This document shows positions 25,203 to 33,986 of a DNA stretch of 44,532 bases, piece by piece. A program made the translations under genes and the position numbers. Position 1 is the first letter of the stretch, and every line of letters begins with the position of its first letter. The stretch is from Oscillospiraceae bacterium (lineage in GTDB: Bacteria; Bacillota; Clostridia; Oscillospirales; Ruminococcaceae). The notes below the pieces were generated by a model. The model was not told the origin of the DNA and searched no databases. It saw nothing but the letters and a program-made list of their open reading frames with translations. Location of the stretch: contig JAFUNR010000056.1 in assembly GCA_017472965.1 (NCBI GenBank), forward strand, positions 1-44,532, given 5' to 3'.

Positions 25203-27146
25203 ATGATCAACATCACCCTGAAGGGCGGCGTCGTCAAGGAATTTGAGGCCGGCGTCTCTCCCATGGACATCGCCCGCGGCATCGGTGCGGGTCTGTTCAA
25301 AGCCGTCTGCGCCGCCGAGATCAACGGCGTGGTCTGCGATCTGCGCACCCCCATTTTTGAGGATGCCGAGGTCAGCCTGCTGACCTTTGAGGACAAAGAG
25401 GGCAAAAAGGCCTTCTGGCACACCACCAGCCATCTGCTGGCACAGGCTGTCAAGCGCCTGTTCCCGGATGCCCAGTGCGCCATCGGCCCCGCTGTGGATG
25501 ACGGCTTCTACTACGATTTCGATGTGAAGAAGCCTTTCAGCCCCGAAGATCTGGCCAAGATCGAGGCCGAGATGAAGAAGATCGTCAAGGAGGGCCTTGC
25601 ACTGGAGAAGTTCGAGGTTTCCGTTGACGAGGCCCGCGAGCTGGTCAAAGGCCAGCCGTACAAGGAGGAGCTGCTGGAGAAGCACGCCGCCGAAGGCGCC
25701 GCCATCAGCTTCTACCGTCAGGGCGAGTTTGTCGATCTGTGCGCCGGCCCCCATCTGCCGGATGTCTCCCGCATCAAGGCATTCAAGCTGACCAGCGCCA
25801 CCGGCGCTTACTGGCACGGTGATTCCAGCCTGCCCATGCTGTGCCGCGTGTACGGCGTCAGCTTCCCCAAGGCCAGTGAGCTGGAGGAGCATCTGACCCG
25901 TCTGGAGGAGGCCCGCAAGCGTGACCACAACAAGCTGGGCCGCGAGCTGGATTACTTCACCACCGTGGATTCCATCGGTCAGGGCCTGCCCATCATGCTG
26001 CCCAACGGCGCCCGCGCCATTCAGCTGCTGCAGCGCTGGATCGAGGACGAGGAGCAGAAGCGCGGCTACATTCTGACCAAGACCCCGCTGATGGCCAAGC
26101 GCGATCTGTACCGTATCAGCGGTCACTGGGATCACTATCTGGACGGTATGTTCGTGCTGGGCGATCCCATGGACGAGGAGAAGGAATGCTTCGCCCTGCG
26201 TCCCATGACCTGCCCGTTCCAGTATCAGGTGTATCTGAGCAAGGCTCGCAGCTACCGCGATCTGCCCATGCGTCTGGGCGAGACCTCCACCCTGTTCCGC
26301 AACGAGGATTCCGGCGAGATGCACGGTCTGATCCGTGTGCGCCAGTTCACCATCAGCGAGGGCCATCTGGTGCTGCGCCCCGACCAGCTGGAGGAGGAGT
26401 TCAAGGGCTGTCTGGATCTGGCCAACTACTGTCTGGAAACGCTGGGTCTGAAGGAGGACTGTTCCTTCCGCTTCAGCCAGTGGGATCCCGCCAACCCCGG
26501 CAACAAGTACGAAGGCACCCCCGAACAGTGGGAGCTGGCTCAGTCCACCATGAAAACCATTCTGGACGATCTGGGCGTCAACTACACCATCGGCATCGAC
26601 GAGGCCGCTTTCTACGGCCCCAAGCTGGATATCCAGATCAAGAATGTCTTCGGTAAGGAGGACACCCTGATCACCATCCAGATCGATATGCTGCTGGCCG
26701 AGAAGTTCGGCATGGAGTACACCGACTCCGACGGTCAGAAGAAGCGCCCCTACATCATCCACCGCACCTCCATGGGCTGCTACGAGCGCACGCTGGCCCT
26801 GCTGATCGAAAAGTATGCCGGTGCTCTGCCCCTGTGGCTGATGGGCACGCAGGTCAAGGTACTGCCCATCACCGACCGCGCACTGGAGGCCGCCAACGCC
26901 CTGAAGGATAAGCTGGCCGCCGCCGGTATCCGCGTGGAGGTGGATGCCCGCAACGAGAAGATCGGCTACAAGATCCGCGAGGCCCAGCTGAACAAGATCC
27001 CCTACATGGCCGTTCTGGGCGACAAGGAGGCGGAGAACGGCACGGTTTCCGTCCGTACCCGCAAGGCTGCCGATCTGGGCGCCATGCCTGTGGATGAGTT
27101 CGTTGCCCGCGTGGTGATGGAAAACGCCACCAGAGCCCGTGACTGA
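25203..27146 (+). CDS. thrS: Threonyl-tRNA synthetase
   Basis: 647 residues, full length. Class II synthetase that charges tRNA-Thr and edits mischarged serine. Domains in order: TGS (1 to about 60), editing/SAD domain with HTTSHLLAQAVKRLFP and the HLPD-type metal motif, catalytic core with RPMTCPFQYQVY (zinc-binding Cys) and LRNEDSGEMHGLIRVRQF, and the anticodon domain from about 545 (VKVLPITDRALEAA). AAGGAG lies 8 bases upstream of the ATG. No convincing promoter was seen in the 51-base gap before it, so it depends on the upstream unit and its T-box. A strong terminator follows. Confidence 0.98.
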   Translation: MINITLKGGVVKEFEAGVSPMDIARGIGAGLFKAVCAAEINGVVCDLRTPIFEDAEVSLLTFEDKEGKKAFWHTTSHLLAQAVKRLFPDAQCAIGPAVDDGFYYDFDVKKPFSPEDLAKIEAEMKKIVKEGLALEKFEVSVDEARELVKGQPYKEELLEKHAAEGAAISFYRQGEFVDLCAGPHLPDVSRIKAFKLTSATGAYWHGDSSLPMLCRVYGVSFPKASELEEHLTRLEEARKRDHNKLGRELDYFTTVDSIGQGLPIMLPNGARAIQLLQRWIEDEEQKRGYILTKTPLMAKRDLYRISGHWDHYLDGMFVLGDPMDEEKECFALRPMTCPFQYQVYLSKARSYRDLPMRLGETSTLFRNEDSGEMHGLIRVRQFTISEGHLVLRPDQLEEEFKGCLDLANYCLETLGLKEDCSFRFSQWDPANPGNKYEGTPEQWELAQSTMKTILDDLGVNYTIGIDEAAFYGPKLDIQIKNVFGKEDTLITIQIDMLLAEKFGMEYTDSDGQKKRPYIIHRTSMGCYERTLALLIEKYAGALPLWLMGTQVKVLPITDRALEAANALKDKLAAAGIRVEVDARNEKIGYKIREAQLNKIPYMAVLGDKEAENGTVSVRTRKAADLGAMPVDEFVARVVMENATRARD

Positions 27147-27174
27147 TCCCCAATAACATCACCGCTGTTTTTTC

Positions 27175-27207
27175 GGTCCCCCGGCTGCATCGGCCGGGGG
27201 ATTTTTC
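27175..27207 (+). terminator. Intrinsic terminator after thrS
   Basis: CCCCCGG pairs with CCGGGGG around CTGCATCGG, followed by ATTTTT, 30 bases after the thrS stop codon. Confidence 0.88.
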
Positions 27208-27245
27208 CATGCAGCTTTCCTGCGGATTTTTCATCACAAACCGTA

Positions 27246-27274
27246 TTTACACCGGCGAACGGATGCCTTATAAT
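27246..27274 (+). promoter_or_regulatory. Promoter of the serine hydrolase-GH36-SGNH-GH28-uxaBA operon
   Basis: -35 TTTACA at 27246-27251, 17-base spacer, consensus -10 TATAAT at 27269-27274, about 60 bases before the first start codon. No second promoter was seen in the short gaps of the six-gene operon. Confidence 0.82.
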
Positions 27275-27332
27275 AAAGATAAATCTTTTTCCGGCAAAAC
27301 CGGCCCTTGCCGGCACAAAGGAGGCTGATACC

Positions 27333-28496
27333 ATGGATTTCACCAAACTGAAGCAATGTATGGATGATCTGTGCGCATGGCGCATTCCCGGCAACTCCGT
27401 CATCGTGTATAAGGACGGCAGGCAGGTTTTCTCCTGTCAGTCGGGCTATGCGGATCTTGCGGCACAGCGGCCCATGGCAGGCGGCGAGGTTTTCCACCTG
27501 TACTCCTGTTCCAAGCCCATCACGGTGGCAGCGGCGCTGACACTGTTTGAAAAAGGGCGCTATCTGCTGAGCGATCCCCTGTACGAATACCTGCCCGAAT
27601 TCCGCCATATGTGGGTAAAGCGCCCGGACGGAGAGGTGGAGGAAGCGAAAACGCCCATCACGGTGAAGGATCTTTTCTGCATGACAGCGGGCTTCGACTA
27701 CTCGCTTTCCCGCCCTGCATTCGATCGGGTGCGGGAGCAGACCGGCGGCCGGATGCCCACCCGCGATGTCATCCGCGCACTGGCGGATGAACCGCTGGAT
27801 TTCCACCCGGGTGAACACTGGAGCTACAGCCTGTGTCACGATGTGCTGGCCGGCTTTACCGAGGTCGTGGCAGGCAGGAAATTCCGCGACTATGTGAAAG
27901 AGGTCATCTTTGATCCGCTGGATATGCGCGAAAGCGGTTATCACCACGACTGCACCGACCCCCGCATGGCGCGGCAGTACCGCTTCGTGCCGCAGGGACA
28001 GCCTGTGCCCTCCGGCGTCTTTGCCGAAGATCGCTGCGGCGGCAGCATTGTGGAGCACGGACAGGACAATGCGTATATCCTTGGGGCGGAATACGACAGC
28101 GGCGGCGCAGGTGTGACCGCCACGCTGGAGGATTACGGCAAATTCGGATTCGCGCTGGCGCACGGCGGCGTGGGCATGAACGGCGAACGCATTCTGGGCG
28201 CACGCACCATAGACCTTGCCCGGCAGGATCACCTGACCCCCGCGCAGGCGGCGGATTTCAACTGGCCGCAGTTCCGCGGTTTCAGCTACGGACTTGGACT
28301 GCGCACCATGGTGGATACCGCTGCAGGCGGTACCAACGGCTCTTTGGGTGAATGCGGCTGGGCCGGCGCTGCCGGTGCAACGCTGCTGGTCGATCCCACC
28401 GAACGGCTGGCACTGGTATACACCCACTATATGCTCAACCCGCAGGAGGAATATTATCAGCCCCGTCTGCGCAACTCCCTGTATTCCTGCCTGTAA
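27333..28496 (+). CDS. Beta-lactamase-fold serine hydrolase within the carbohydrate operon
   Basis: 387 residues. Same superfamily as the hydrolase at 15801-16898 but clearly distinct. The nucleophile motif SCSK lies at residues 58-61 in HLYSCSKPITVAAA, and the Tyr motif reads WSYSLCHDVL (Tyr165). A Gly-rich block near the C-terminus (ECGWAGAAGATLLVDP) replaces the usual KTG/HxG. No signal peptide. As the first gene of the uronate operon it may be a deacylating esterase that removes acetyl or methyl groups from oligosaccharides; this is inference. AAAGGAGG lies 8 bases before the ATG. Confidence 0.86.
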   Translation: MDFTKLKQCMDDLCAWRIPGNSVIVYKDGRQVFSCQSGYADLAAQRPMAGGEVFHLYSCSKPITVAAALTLFEKGRYLLSDPLYEYLPEFRHMWVKRPDGEVEEAKTPITVKDLFCMTAGFDYSLSRPAFDRVREQTGGRMPTRDVIRALADEPLDFHPGEHWSYSLCHDVLAGFTEVVAGRKFRDYVKEVIFDPLDMRESGYHHDCTDPRMARQYRFVPQGQPVPSGVFAEDRCGGSIVEHGQDNAYILGAEYDSGGAGVTATLEDYGKFGFALAHGGVGMNGERILGARTIDLARQDHLTPAQAADFNWPQFRGFSYGLGLRTMVDTAAGGTNGSLGECGWAGAAGATLLVDPTERLALVYTHYMLNPQEEYYQPRLRNSLYSCL

Positions 28497-28545
28497 ACAC
28501 AGGTTTTGCTGATATCCATCAAAAAAAGACAGTGAGGTAATCTTT

Positions 28546-30570
28546 ATGCTGCATTACAACGCTGAAGCCTCTGCCGCCGGACGGCTGGAACGCTTTCTGA
28601 AGGAATCCTTCCGCCCCGGCACATCCCTGCCCTTCTCCTTTACCTATGACGGCAAAAGCTCCCGCGAGCTTCTGACGGACTGGACCTTCGAAGCCACCGG
28701 CGACGGCGTTTCCTTCACCGCGCCGGACGGTCTGCGCGCCGCTGTGGAGCTGCGCACCTTTGAGGATTTCGACGCGGTGGAGTGGCTGCTGACCTTTGAA
28801 AACACCGCGGATAAAACCAGCGCCCTGCTGCAGGATGTGAACGCGCTGGATCTGTATGTGGAGACCGCGCCCTTCCGCACCGCCGGCACCCGCCAGTACG
28901 GTGCGCTGGACAATATTCTGTACTACAGCGGCGGCTCCGACTGCAAGGCGGATGACTTCATCCCCTGTCAGGAGATCCTGCACCACATCTCGGCGCGGGA
29001 GGAGATGAGCTTCGGCAGTATGCACGGCCGTCCCACCTCCGGCTCACACGGCTCCTTCCCCTATTTCAATCTGAAAACGCTGAACTGCGGTGTATTCTTT
29101 GCCATAGGCTGGTCGGGGCAGTGGGCCATGACCCTGCGCACCCGCCAGCAGGAAACCCCGGGGGCTGCCACCGCTTTCCGCTTCACCGGCGGTATGCCGG
29201 GGGTTTCCACCGTACTGTACCCCGGCGAAAAGATCCGCACCGCCCGCATCCTGCTGATGCCCTGGGACGGTGAGATCGGGGATTCCAATAACCTCAGCCG
29301 CCGGTTCCTGCTGAAATACCACACCCCGCATGTGGACGGCAAGCCCGCCGTGCTGCCGCTGAGCCTGCAGAGTTGGGGACACGATGAACAGCGCGGCAAG
29401 GCGGAGATCGACGAGGGCGTGCGCAGTGGCCTGCCCTTTGATACCTACTGGACCGATGCCGGCTGGTACGGCCCCGCGGGCAGCCACTGTGACGATCCGC
29501 TGTGCAACGACTGGAGCGACAATGTGGGCTGGTACAGCCACGATCCGCTGCGCTACCCCGGCGGCGAGGGCGCTGTGGGCAATTATGCCCATGAAAAAGG
29601 CCTGCGCTATCTGCTGTGGCTGGAGCCTGACCGTGCCGTGGAGGGCACCCCGAATATCACCGAGCATCCGGAATTCTACCTGAAAAAGACAACCGTAGCC
29701 AACTCTCATATGCTGAATCTGGGGCGCGAGGATGCCTACAACTGGGCACTGGAGATGCTCAGCGACAAGATCGCCAACTGCCCGCTGGATATCATGCGCA
29801 TCGATTACAACATCGGGCCGCTGGCAAGCTGGCAGGAAGAGGATACCGAGGATCGCCGCGGTATGACGGAGATTCGCGCAGTGGAAAACTTCTACCGCCT
29901 GTGGGCCGAACTGCGCCGCCGCTTCCCCCATCTGCTCATCGACAACTGTGCCTCCGGCGGCCGAAGGCTGGATTTTGAGGCCAACACCCACAGCGTTTCG
30001 CTGTTCCGCACCGATTACCTCTGTTACGCTGATTCCGATGCCACCGGTATGCAGCTGCAGACGGCAGGCCTTGCCCCCTTTGTGCCTCTGAACGGCCTTG
30101 TCTTCAAATGCTTTGACGGCAACCCCACGTGGTATGATTTCCTCAGCTATCTTGCCCCCGGCTTTGCGCTGACCCCGGCCCTGCTGAAGGACCTGCTCGC
30201 CGATGAAAGCAGACTGGCCATGATGCGCCGTATGCTGCAGGTGCTGCTGCGGGTGCGCCCGCTTTTCTGCGGCGATTTCTACTGCTTCACCTCCGTCACG
30301 CTGGATGAACGCGACTGGTTCGCCTATCAGCTGAACCTGCCGGAGGAGGGCAAGGCCTGTGTCTTCAGCGCCCGTCGCTCCCAGTGCGCCATGGGCGCCG
30401 CCGTCTACGCACTCAAGGGGCTGGAGGCCGATGCCATCTACCGTCTGGAGGACGCCGAGACCGACACCGTGCTGGGCGAGATCCCGGGCGCAGAGCTGAT
30501 GACCAAAGGTCTTTGTGTCACTCTGCCCGAAAAAGAGACCGCCAGCCTGATCTTTGTCACCAAAATCTGA
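28546..30570 (+). CDS. GH36-type alpha-galactosidase
   Basis: 674 residues. Retaining alpha-galactosidase of the GH36/melibiase clan. N-terminal beta-sandwich to about residue 260, then a (beta/alpha)8 barrel opening with YWTDAGWYG (about 301-309). The predicted nucleophile is Asp420 in IMRIDYN, and the predicted acid/base region is DNCASGGRRLDFE (466 onward) with Asp490 in FRTDYL. A short C-terminal beta domain follows. No signal peptide, so it acts on internalised sugar. In the operon it would remove alpha-galactose side units from imported oligosaccharides. The GDSNN and DTYWTDAGW blocks argue for GH36 over GH27. Specificity for galactose over related sugars is inferred, not shown. Confidence 0.88.
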   Translation: MLHYNAEASAAGRLERFLKESFRPGTSLPFSFTYDGKSSRELLTDWTFEATGDGVSFTAPDGLRAAVELRTFEDFDAVEWLLTFENTADKTSALLQDVNALDLYVETAPFRTAGTRQYGALDNILYYSGGSDCKADDFIPCQEILHHISAREEMSFGSMHGRPTSGSHGSFPYFNLKTLNCGVFFAIGWSGQWAMTLRTRQQETPGAATAFRFTGGMPGVSTVLYPGEKIRTARILLMPWDGEIGDSNNLSRRFLLKYHTPHVDGKPAVLPLSLQSWGHDEQRGKAEIDEGVRSGLPFDTYWTDAGWYGPAGSHCDDPLCNDWSDNVGWYSHDPLRYPGGEGAVGNYAHEKGLRYLLWLEPDRAVEGTPNITEHPEFYLKKTTVANSHMLNLGREDAYNWALEMLSDKIANCPLDIMRIDYNIGPLASWQEEDTEDRRGMTEIRAVENFYRLWAELRRRFPHLLIDNCASGGRRLDFEANTHSVSLFRTDYLCYADSDATGMQLQTAGLAPFVPLNGLVFKCFDGNPTWYDFLSYLAPGFALTPALLKDLLADESRLAMMRRMLQVLLRVRPLFCGDFYCFTSVTLDERDWFAYQLNLPEEGKACVFSARRSQCAMGAAVYALKGLEADAIYRLEDAETDTVLGEIPGAELMTKGLCVTLPEKETASLIFVTKI

Positions 30571-30620
30571 GGCTTTCTTTTGCAAACACCACAACAGTTT
30601 TATAAATAAGGAGAAACACC

Positions 30621-31184
30621 ATGAAAAAAGTCGTACTTCTCGGCGATTCCATCCGTCAGATCGGCTACGGCGCCCGTGTGGCGGAATTGCTGAAAGATGA
30701 ATTCACCGTATGGCAGCCGACGGATAACTGCCGCTTTGCCCAGTATACGCTGCGCGGTCTTTTTGACTGGCAGTCGGATATCGAGGGCAGCGACATCATC
30801 CACTGGAATAACGGTCACTGGGATCTGTGCGAGCTTTTCGGCGATGGCACCTTCACCCCGGTGGAGCGCTATGTGGAACTGATGGTGCGCATCGCCAAGC
30901 TGCTCAAGCAGCGGGCCAAAACCGTCATCTTTGCCACCACCACCCCCGTGCTGCCGCAAAACCCCTACAACCGCAACGAGGTGATCGCCCAATTCAATGC
31001 GGCGGTGGTTCCCGAGCTGGAAAAGCTAGGTGTGGTCATCAACGATCTGAACACCCTGCTTGCCGCCGACATTCCCGCCTGCATCCGTGAGGATGACATG
31101 ATCCACCTGACCGATGCCGGCATCGAGCTGGCCGCCGCACAGGTGGCCGCCTGTATCCGCACCGAAGCGGAAAAATTGAAATAA
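30621..31184 (+). CDS. SGNH/GDSL-family hydrolase
   Basis: 187 residues, compact single-domain esterase. Block I is LLGDSIRQ with nucleophile Ser10. A WNNGHWDL stretch (about 62-69) carries the Asn of the oxyanion hole. The C-terminal DMIHLTDAG provides Asp159 and His162 of the catalytic triad. No signal peptide. Enzymes of this type often remove acetyl groups from polysaccharides such as rhamnogalacturonan, which would fit the neighbours, but the acyl group and sugar are inferred. AAGGAGA lies before the ATG; 50 bases separate it from GH36. Confidence 0.9.
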   Translation: MKKVVLLGDSIRQIGYGARVAELLKDEFTVWQPTDNCRFAQYTLRGLFDWQSDIEGSDIIHWNNGHWDLCELFGDGTFTPVERYVELMVRIAKLLKQRAKTVIFATTTPVLPQNPYNRNEVIAQFNAAVVPELEKLGVVINDLNTLLAADIPACIREDDMIHLTDAGIELAAAQVAACIRTEAEKLK

Positions 31185-31220
31185 GACAAACACTTCCACC
31201 GGTAAGGAGCACTGAATACC

Positions 31221-32600
31221 ATGGATCATTCCGGACTTTTTGACGTGACCGCTTTCGGCGCACAGCCGGACGGCACCACCCTTTGCACCGCTGCGGTACA
31301 GGCGGCGGTGGATGCCTGCGCCGCAGCCGGCGGCGGCACCGTCAGTTTTCCCGAGGGCGATTATGTGCTCGGCAGCGTTTTTTTGAAAAGCGGTGTACAT
31401 ATCGAGATCACCGAGGATGCCCTGCTGCTGGGCAGTCTCGACTTTGCCGATTACGCCCCGCACGAGCCGGTGGATTATCCGCTGTATCAGGATGCCTCCC
31501 ACAGCTTTTTCCACACCTCCCTGTTCGTGGCGGAGGGATGCACCGATCTTTCCTTCTCCGGCGGCGGGCGCATCGATATGCGTTCGGTCTGGGATGAGGA
31601 AAATGTACGGGATATGGCGCACCGCGGCGCAAAATGCATCGCGCTGAAAAACTGCCGCAGCGTAGAGATCTGCGAACTGGATATCCAGAACGCCACCGAT
31701 CTTGCGGTGTATTTCGCCGGCTGCGAGGAGGTGGATATCCACCACCTGACCATGCGGGTCTACATCGACGGCATCAGCCCGGACAACTGCCGCAGTGTGC
31801 GCATCCACGACTGCGATATTGAAAGCGGCGACGACGGCATCGTTTTCAAAAGCTCCTATACACTGAACCGGCTGGGCGTGTGCCGGGATATCCGCGTGTG
31901 GAACTGCAATGTGAAAAGCCGCTGCAACGCCATTAAGTTCGGCACCGAGACCAACGGCGGCTTTGAGGATATTCTGGTGGAGGATGTGCGCATCTTTGAT
32001 GTGCGCATCAGCGGCATCGCCATCGAAAGCGTGGACGGCGCCGTCATCGACGGGCTGACCCTGCGCCGCATCGCCATGGTCAATGTCAACGCCCCGCTGT
32101 TCATCCATCTGGGGCAGCGGATGCGCGGTCCTGCAGGGCGCGGGATCGGCGCGATCCGCAATGTTCTGCTGGAGGGCATCTCTGCCGACGGCCCCTATGA
32201 TGAATACAATGTCATCGCATGGAACTATGACACCTTCAAAAAGAAGGATTTCCATCAGAAACCCTGGTGCTTCCTTGCACCGGAGGATTCCACCCCCGAC
32301 AGCGACTGGCAGATGACCTCCAATGTGTGCGGTCTGGCCGGACACGATCTGGAAAACATCACCCTTCGCAATATCAGCCTGCGGCTGGACGGCGGTGTAA
32401 AGGAATACGCCCCCGATGTGCCGGACAAGGCTCCGGAATACCCGGAGGTGTATGTTTACGGCCGCATCCTGCCCGCCAAAGGCATTTTCTTCCGTCACAT
32501 CAACGGTCTGACACTGGAAAATGTCACCGTGAAAACATTCCGCCCCGACGCCCGCGAGGATTTTGTCTTTGCCGACGTCAAAGATCTGAAACGAGGTTGA
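31221..32600 (+). CDS. GH28-like (polygalacturonase-type) beta-helix hydrolase
   Basis: 459 residues. Opens with FDVTAFGAQPDG and TAAVQAAVDACAAAGGGTV, as GH28 proteins do, then forms a right-handed beta-helix. Of the GH28 acidic residues, Asp183 in YIDGISPDN and the pair Asp204-Asp205 in SGDDGI are present. The usual catalytic histidine motif GHG is replaced by CNAIKFGTETNGG (about 235-247). The protein lacks a signal peptide and so would act in the cytoplasm on imported oligomers. The missing histidine points to an exo-acting or divergent specificity. AAGGAGC precedes the ATG. It lies 6 bases before uxaB, so the two are tightly coupled. Confidence 0.87.
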   Translation: MDHSGLFDVTAFGAQPDGTTLCTAAVQAAVDACAAAGGGTVSFPEGDYVLGSVFLKSGVHIEITEDALLLGSLDFADYAPHEPVDYPLYQDASHSFFHTSLFVAEGCTDLSFSGGGRIDMRSVWDEENVRDMAHRGAKCIALKNCRSVEICELDIQNATDLAVYFAGCEEVDIHHLTMRVYIDGISPDNCRSVRIHDCDIESGDDGIVFKSSYTLNRLGVCRDIRVWNCNVKSRCNAIKFGTETNGGFEDILVEDVRIFDVRISGIAIESVDGAVIDGLTLRRIAMVNVNAPLFIHLGQRMRGPAGRGIGAIRNVLLEGISADGPYDEYNVIAWNYDTFKKKDFHQKPWCFLAPEDSTPDSDWQMTSNVCGLAGHDLENITLRNISLRLDGGVKEYAPDVPDKAPEYPEVYVYGRILPAKGIFFRHINGLTLENVTVKTFRPDAREDFVFADVKDLKRG

Positions 32601-32606
32601 TGCACT

Positions 32607-33986
32607 ATGATCAAGATCCTGCAGTACGGCGAGGGCAATTTCCTTCGCACCTTTGTGGATGCCTATTTCGACTGTCTGAACAAGGAAGCGGGCGAAAAGA
32701 AATACGAGGTCCACATCGTCAAGCCCATCCCCTTCGGCACGCTGGATGCCTTTGCCGACCAGAACAACCGTTACCACACCGTTCTGCGCGGTGCGGTGGA
32801 CGGCAAGCCGGTGGAGCTGGTGCATACCATTGATGTTGTAGCACAAGCCATCGACCCCTTTGCCGATGATGCTCCATATTATGCACTGGCCCGCGATCCC
32901 GAGCTTGCCATCATCGTCTCCAACACCACCGAGGCGGGCATCTGCTTCAGCGAAAAAGACGATATCGGCGGCTTTGCAGAGATCACCTATCCCGCCAAGC
33001 TGACCAGGCTGCTGCTGGAGCGCTGGCGTGCCGGACTGCCCGGCGTACATCTGCTGCCGGTGGAGCTGATCGATTCCAATGCCGATGTGCTGGCGGACTG
33101 CGTGGAAAAATACATCGACCTGTGGCAGCTGCCGGAGGAGTTCCGCCGCTGGAACGCACAGCAGAACCATTACTGCAACACGCTGGTGGACCGCATCGTA
33201 TCCGGCCATCCCCGCACGCCGGAGCTGAAGGCCCATCTGACCGGGCTGATCGGCGAAGAGGATGCGCTGTGCAGCGTAGGCGAGCCCTTTGGCCTGTGGG
33301 CCGTGGAAAACAAGGGCAATGTGGCTGCGCTGCTGTGCGAGGGCGTGCATGACATCGAGGTGGTGCTCACCGACGACATCCTTTATTACAAAAAACGAAA
33401 GGTACGCGTACTCAACGGCAGCCACACCAATCTGGTCCCCGCCGGTCTGCTGCACGGCGCAGTAACGGTGTACGACTGTCTGACCGATGAAAAGCTGCGC
33501 CGCTTTGTACAGGATACCCTGACAGAGGAGATCAACCCCTTTGTTTCGGACGATCTTGCCGCCACCGCCGCCTTCGCAGCCTCCGTCACCGACCGCTTCG
33601 GCAATCCCTATCTGGATCACCAGCTCACCAGCATCGCGCTCAACTCCATCAGCAAATGGAAAGCCCGCGTGCTGCCCACCTTCAAGGATTATTTTGCCGC
33701 CCGCGGCATGCTGCCCCGCCGGCTGACCATCGGCTTTGCCTATCTGATGGCGCTGTATGCTTCCGTGTACAAAACGGCGGATGGCTATGCCGCAGATGTA
33801 CCCGGCCGCACCGTCGCCCTGCAGGACGATGCTGCGTATCTGGAATACTTTACCGCCGGCGGCAGCATTGCCGGATTTATGGCGGATACCGCCGTCTGGG
33901 GCGAGGATCTGACCGCTATTCCCGGCTTTGCCGATGCAGTCGCCGCCCATGTCGCCGCTATCCGCCGCGGGGAGGAGCTGCTGTGA
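32607..33986 (+). CDS. uxaB: Tagaturonate reductase (altronate oxidoreductase)
   Basis: 459 residues. Converts D-tagaturonate to D-altronate with NADH in the galacturonate branch. It belongs to the mannitol-dehydrogenase family: N-terminal ILQYGEGNFLR nucleotide-binding start, the family block CNTLVDRIVSG near the middle, and KVRVLNGSHTNLVPAGLL, which contains the catalytic Lys/Asn/His region. It is a little shorter than E. coli UxaB. Ribosome site CGAGG is weak, but the gene starts only 6 bases after the GH28-like gene and may rely on coupling. It overlaps uxaA by four bases (GTGA). Mannonate reductase (UxuB) is the closest alternative; the uxaA neighbour favours UxaB. Confidence 0.9.
   Translation: MIKILQYGEGNFLRTFVDAYFDCLNKEAGEKKYEVHIVKPIPFGTLDAFADQNNRYHTVLRGAVDGKPVELVHTIDVVAQAIDPFADDAPYYALARDPELAIIVSNTTEAGICFSEKDDIGGFAEITYPAKLTRLLLERWRAGLPGVHLLPVELIDSNADVLADCVEKYIDLWQLPEEFRRWNAQQNHYCNTLVDRIVSGHPRTPELKAHLTGLIGEEDALCSVGEPFGLWAVENKGNVAALLCEGVHDIEVVLTDDILYYKKRKVRVLNGSHTNLVPAGLLHGAVTVYDCLTDEKLRRFVQDTLTEEINPFVSDDLAATAAFAASVTDRFGNPYLDHQLTSIALNSISKWKARVLPTFKDYFAARGMLPRRLTIGFAYLMALYASVYKTADGYAADVPGRTVALQDDAAYLEYFTAGGSIAGFMADTAVWGEDLTAIPGFADAVAAHVAAIRRGEELL

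Noticed and set aside
31026-33950. Long minus-strand open frame opposite the GH28-like gene and uxaB
   Set aside because: Shadow frame in a G+C-rich operon; the plus-strand genes have motifs, ribosome sites and tight spacing.
33656-33982. Longer N-terminus for altronate dehydratase starting inside uxaB
   Set aside because: The GTG at 33983 has a GGAGG site and the standard four-base overlap with uxaB, and the family match starts there.
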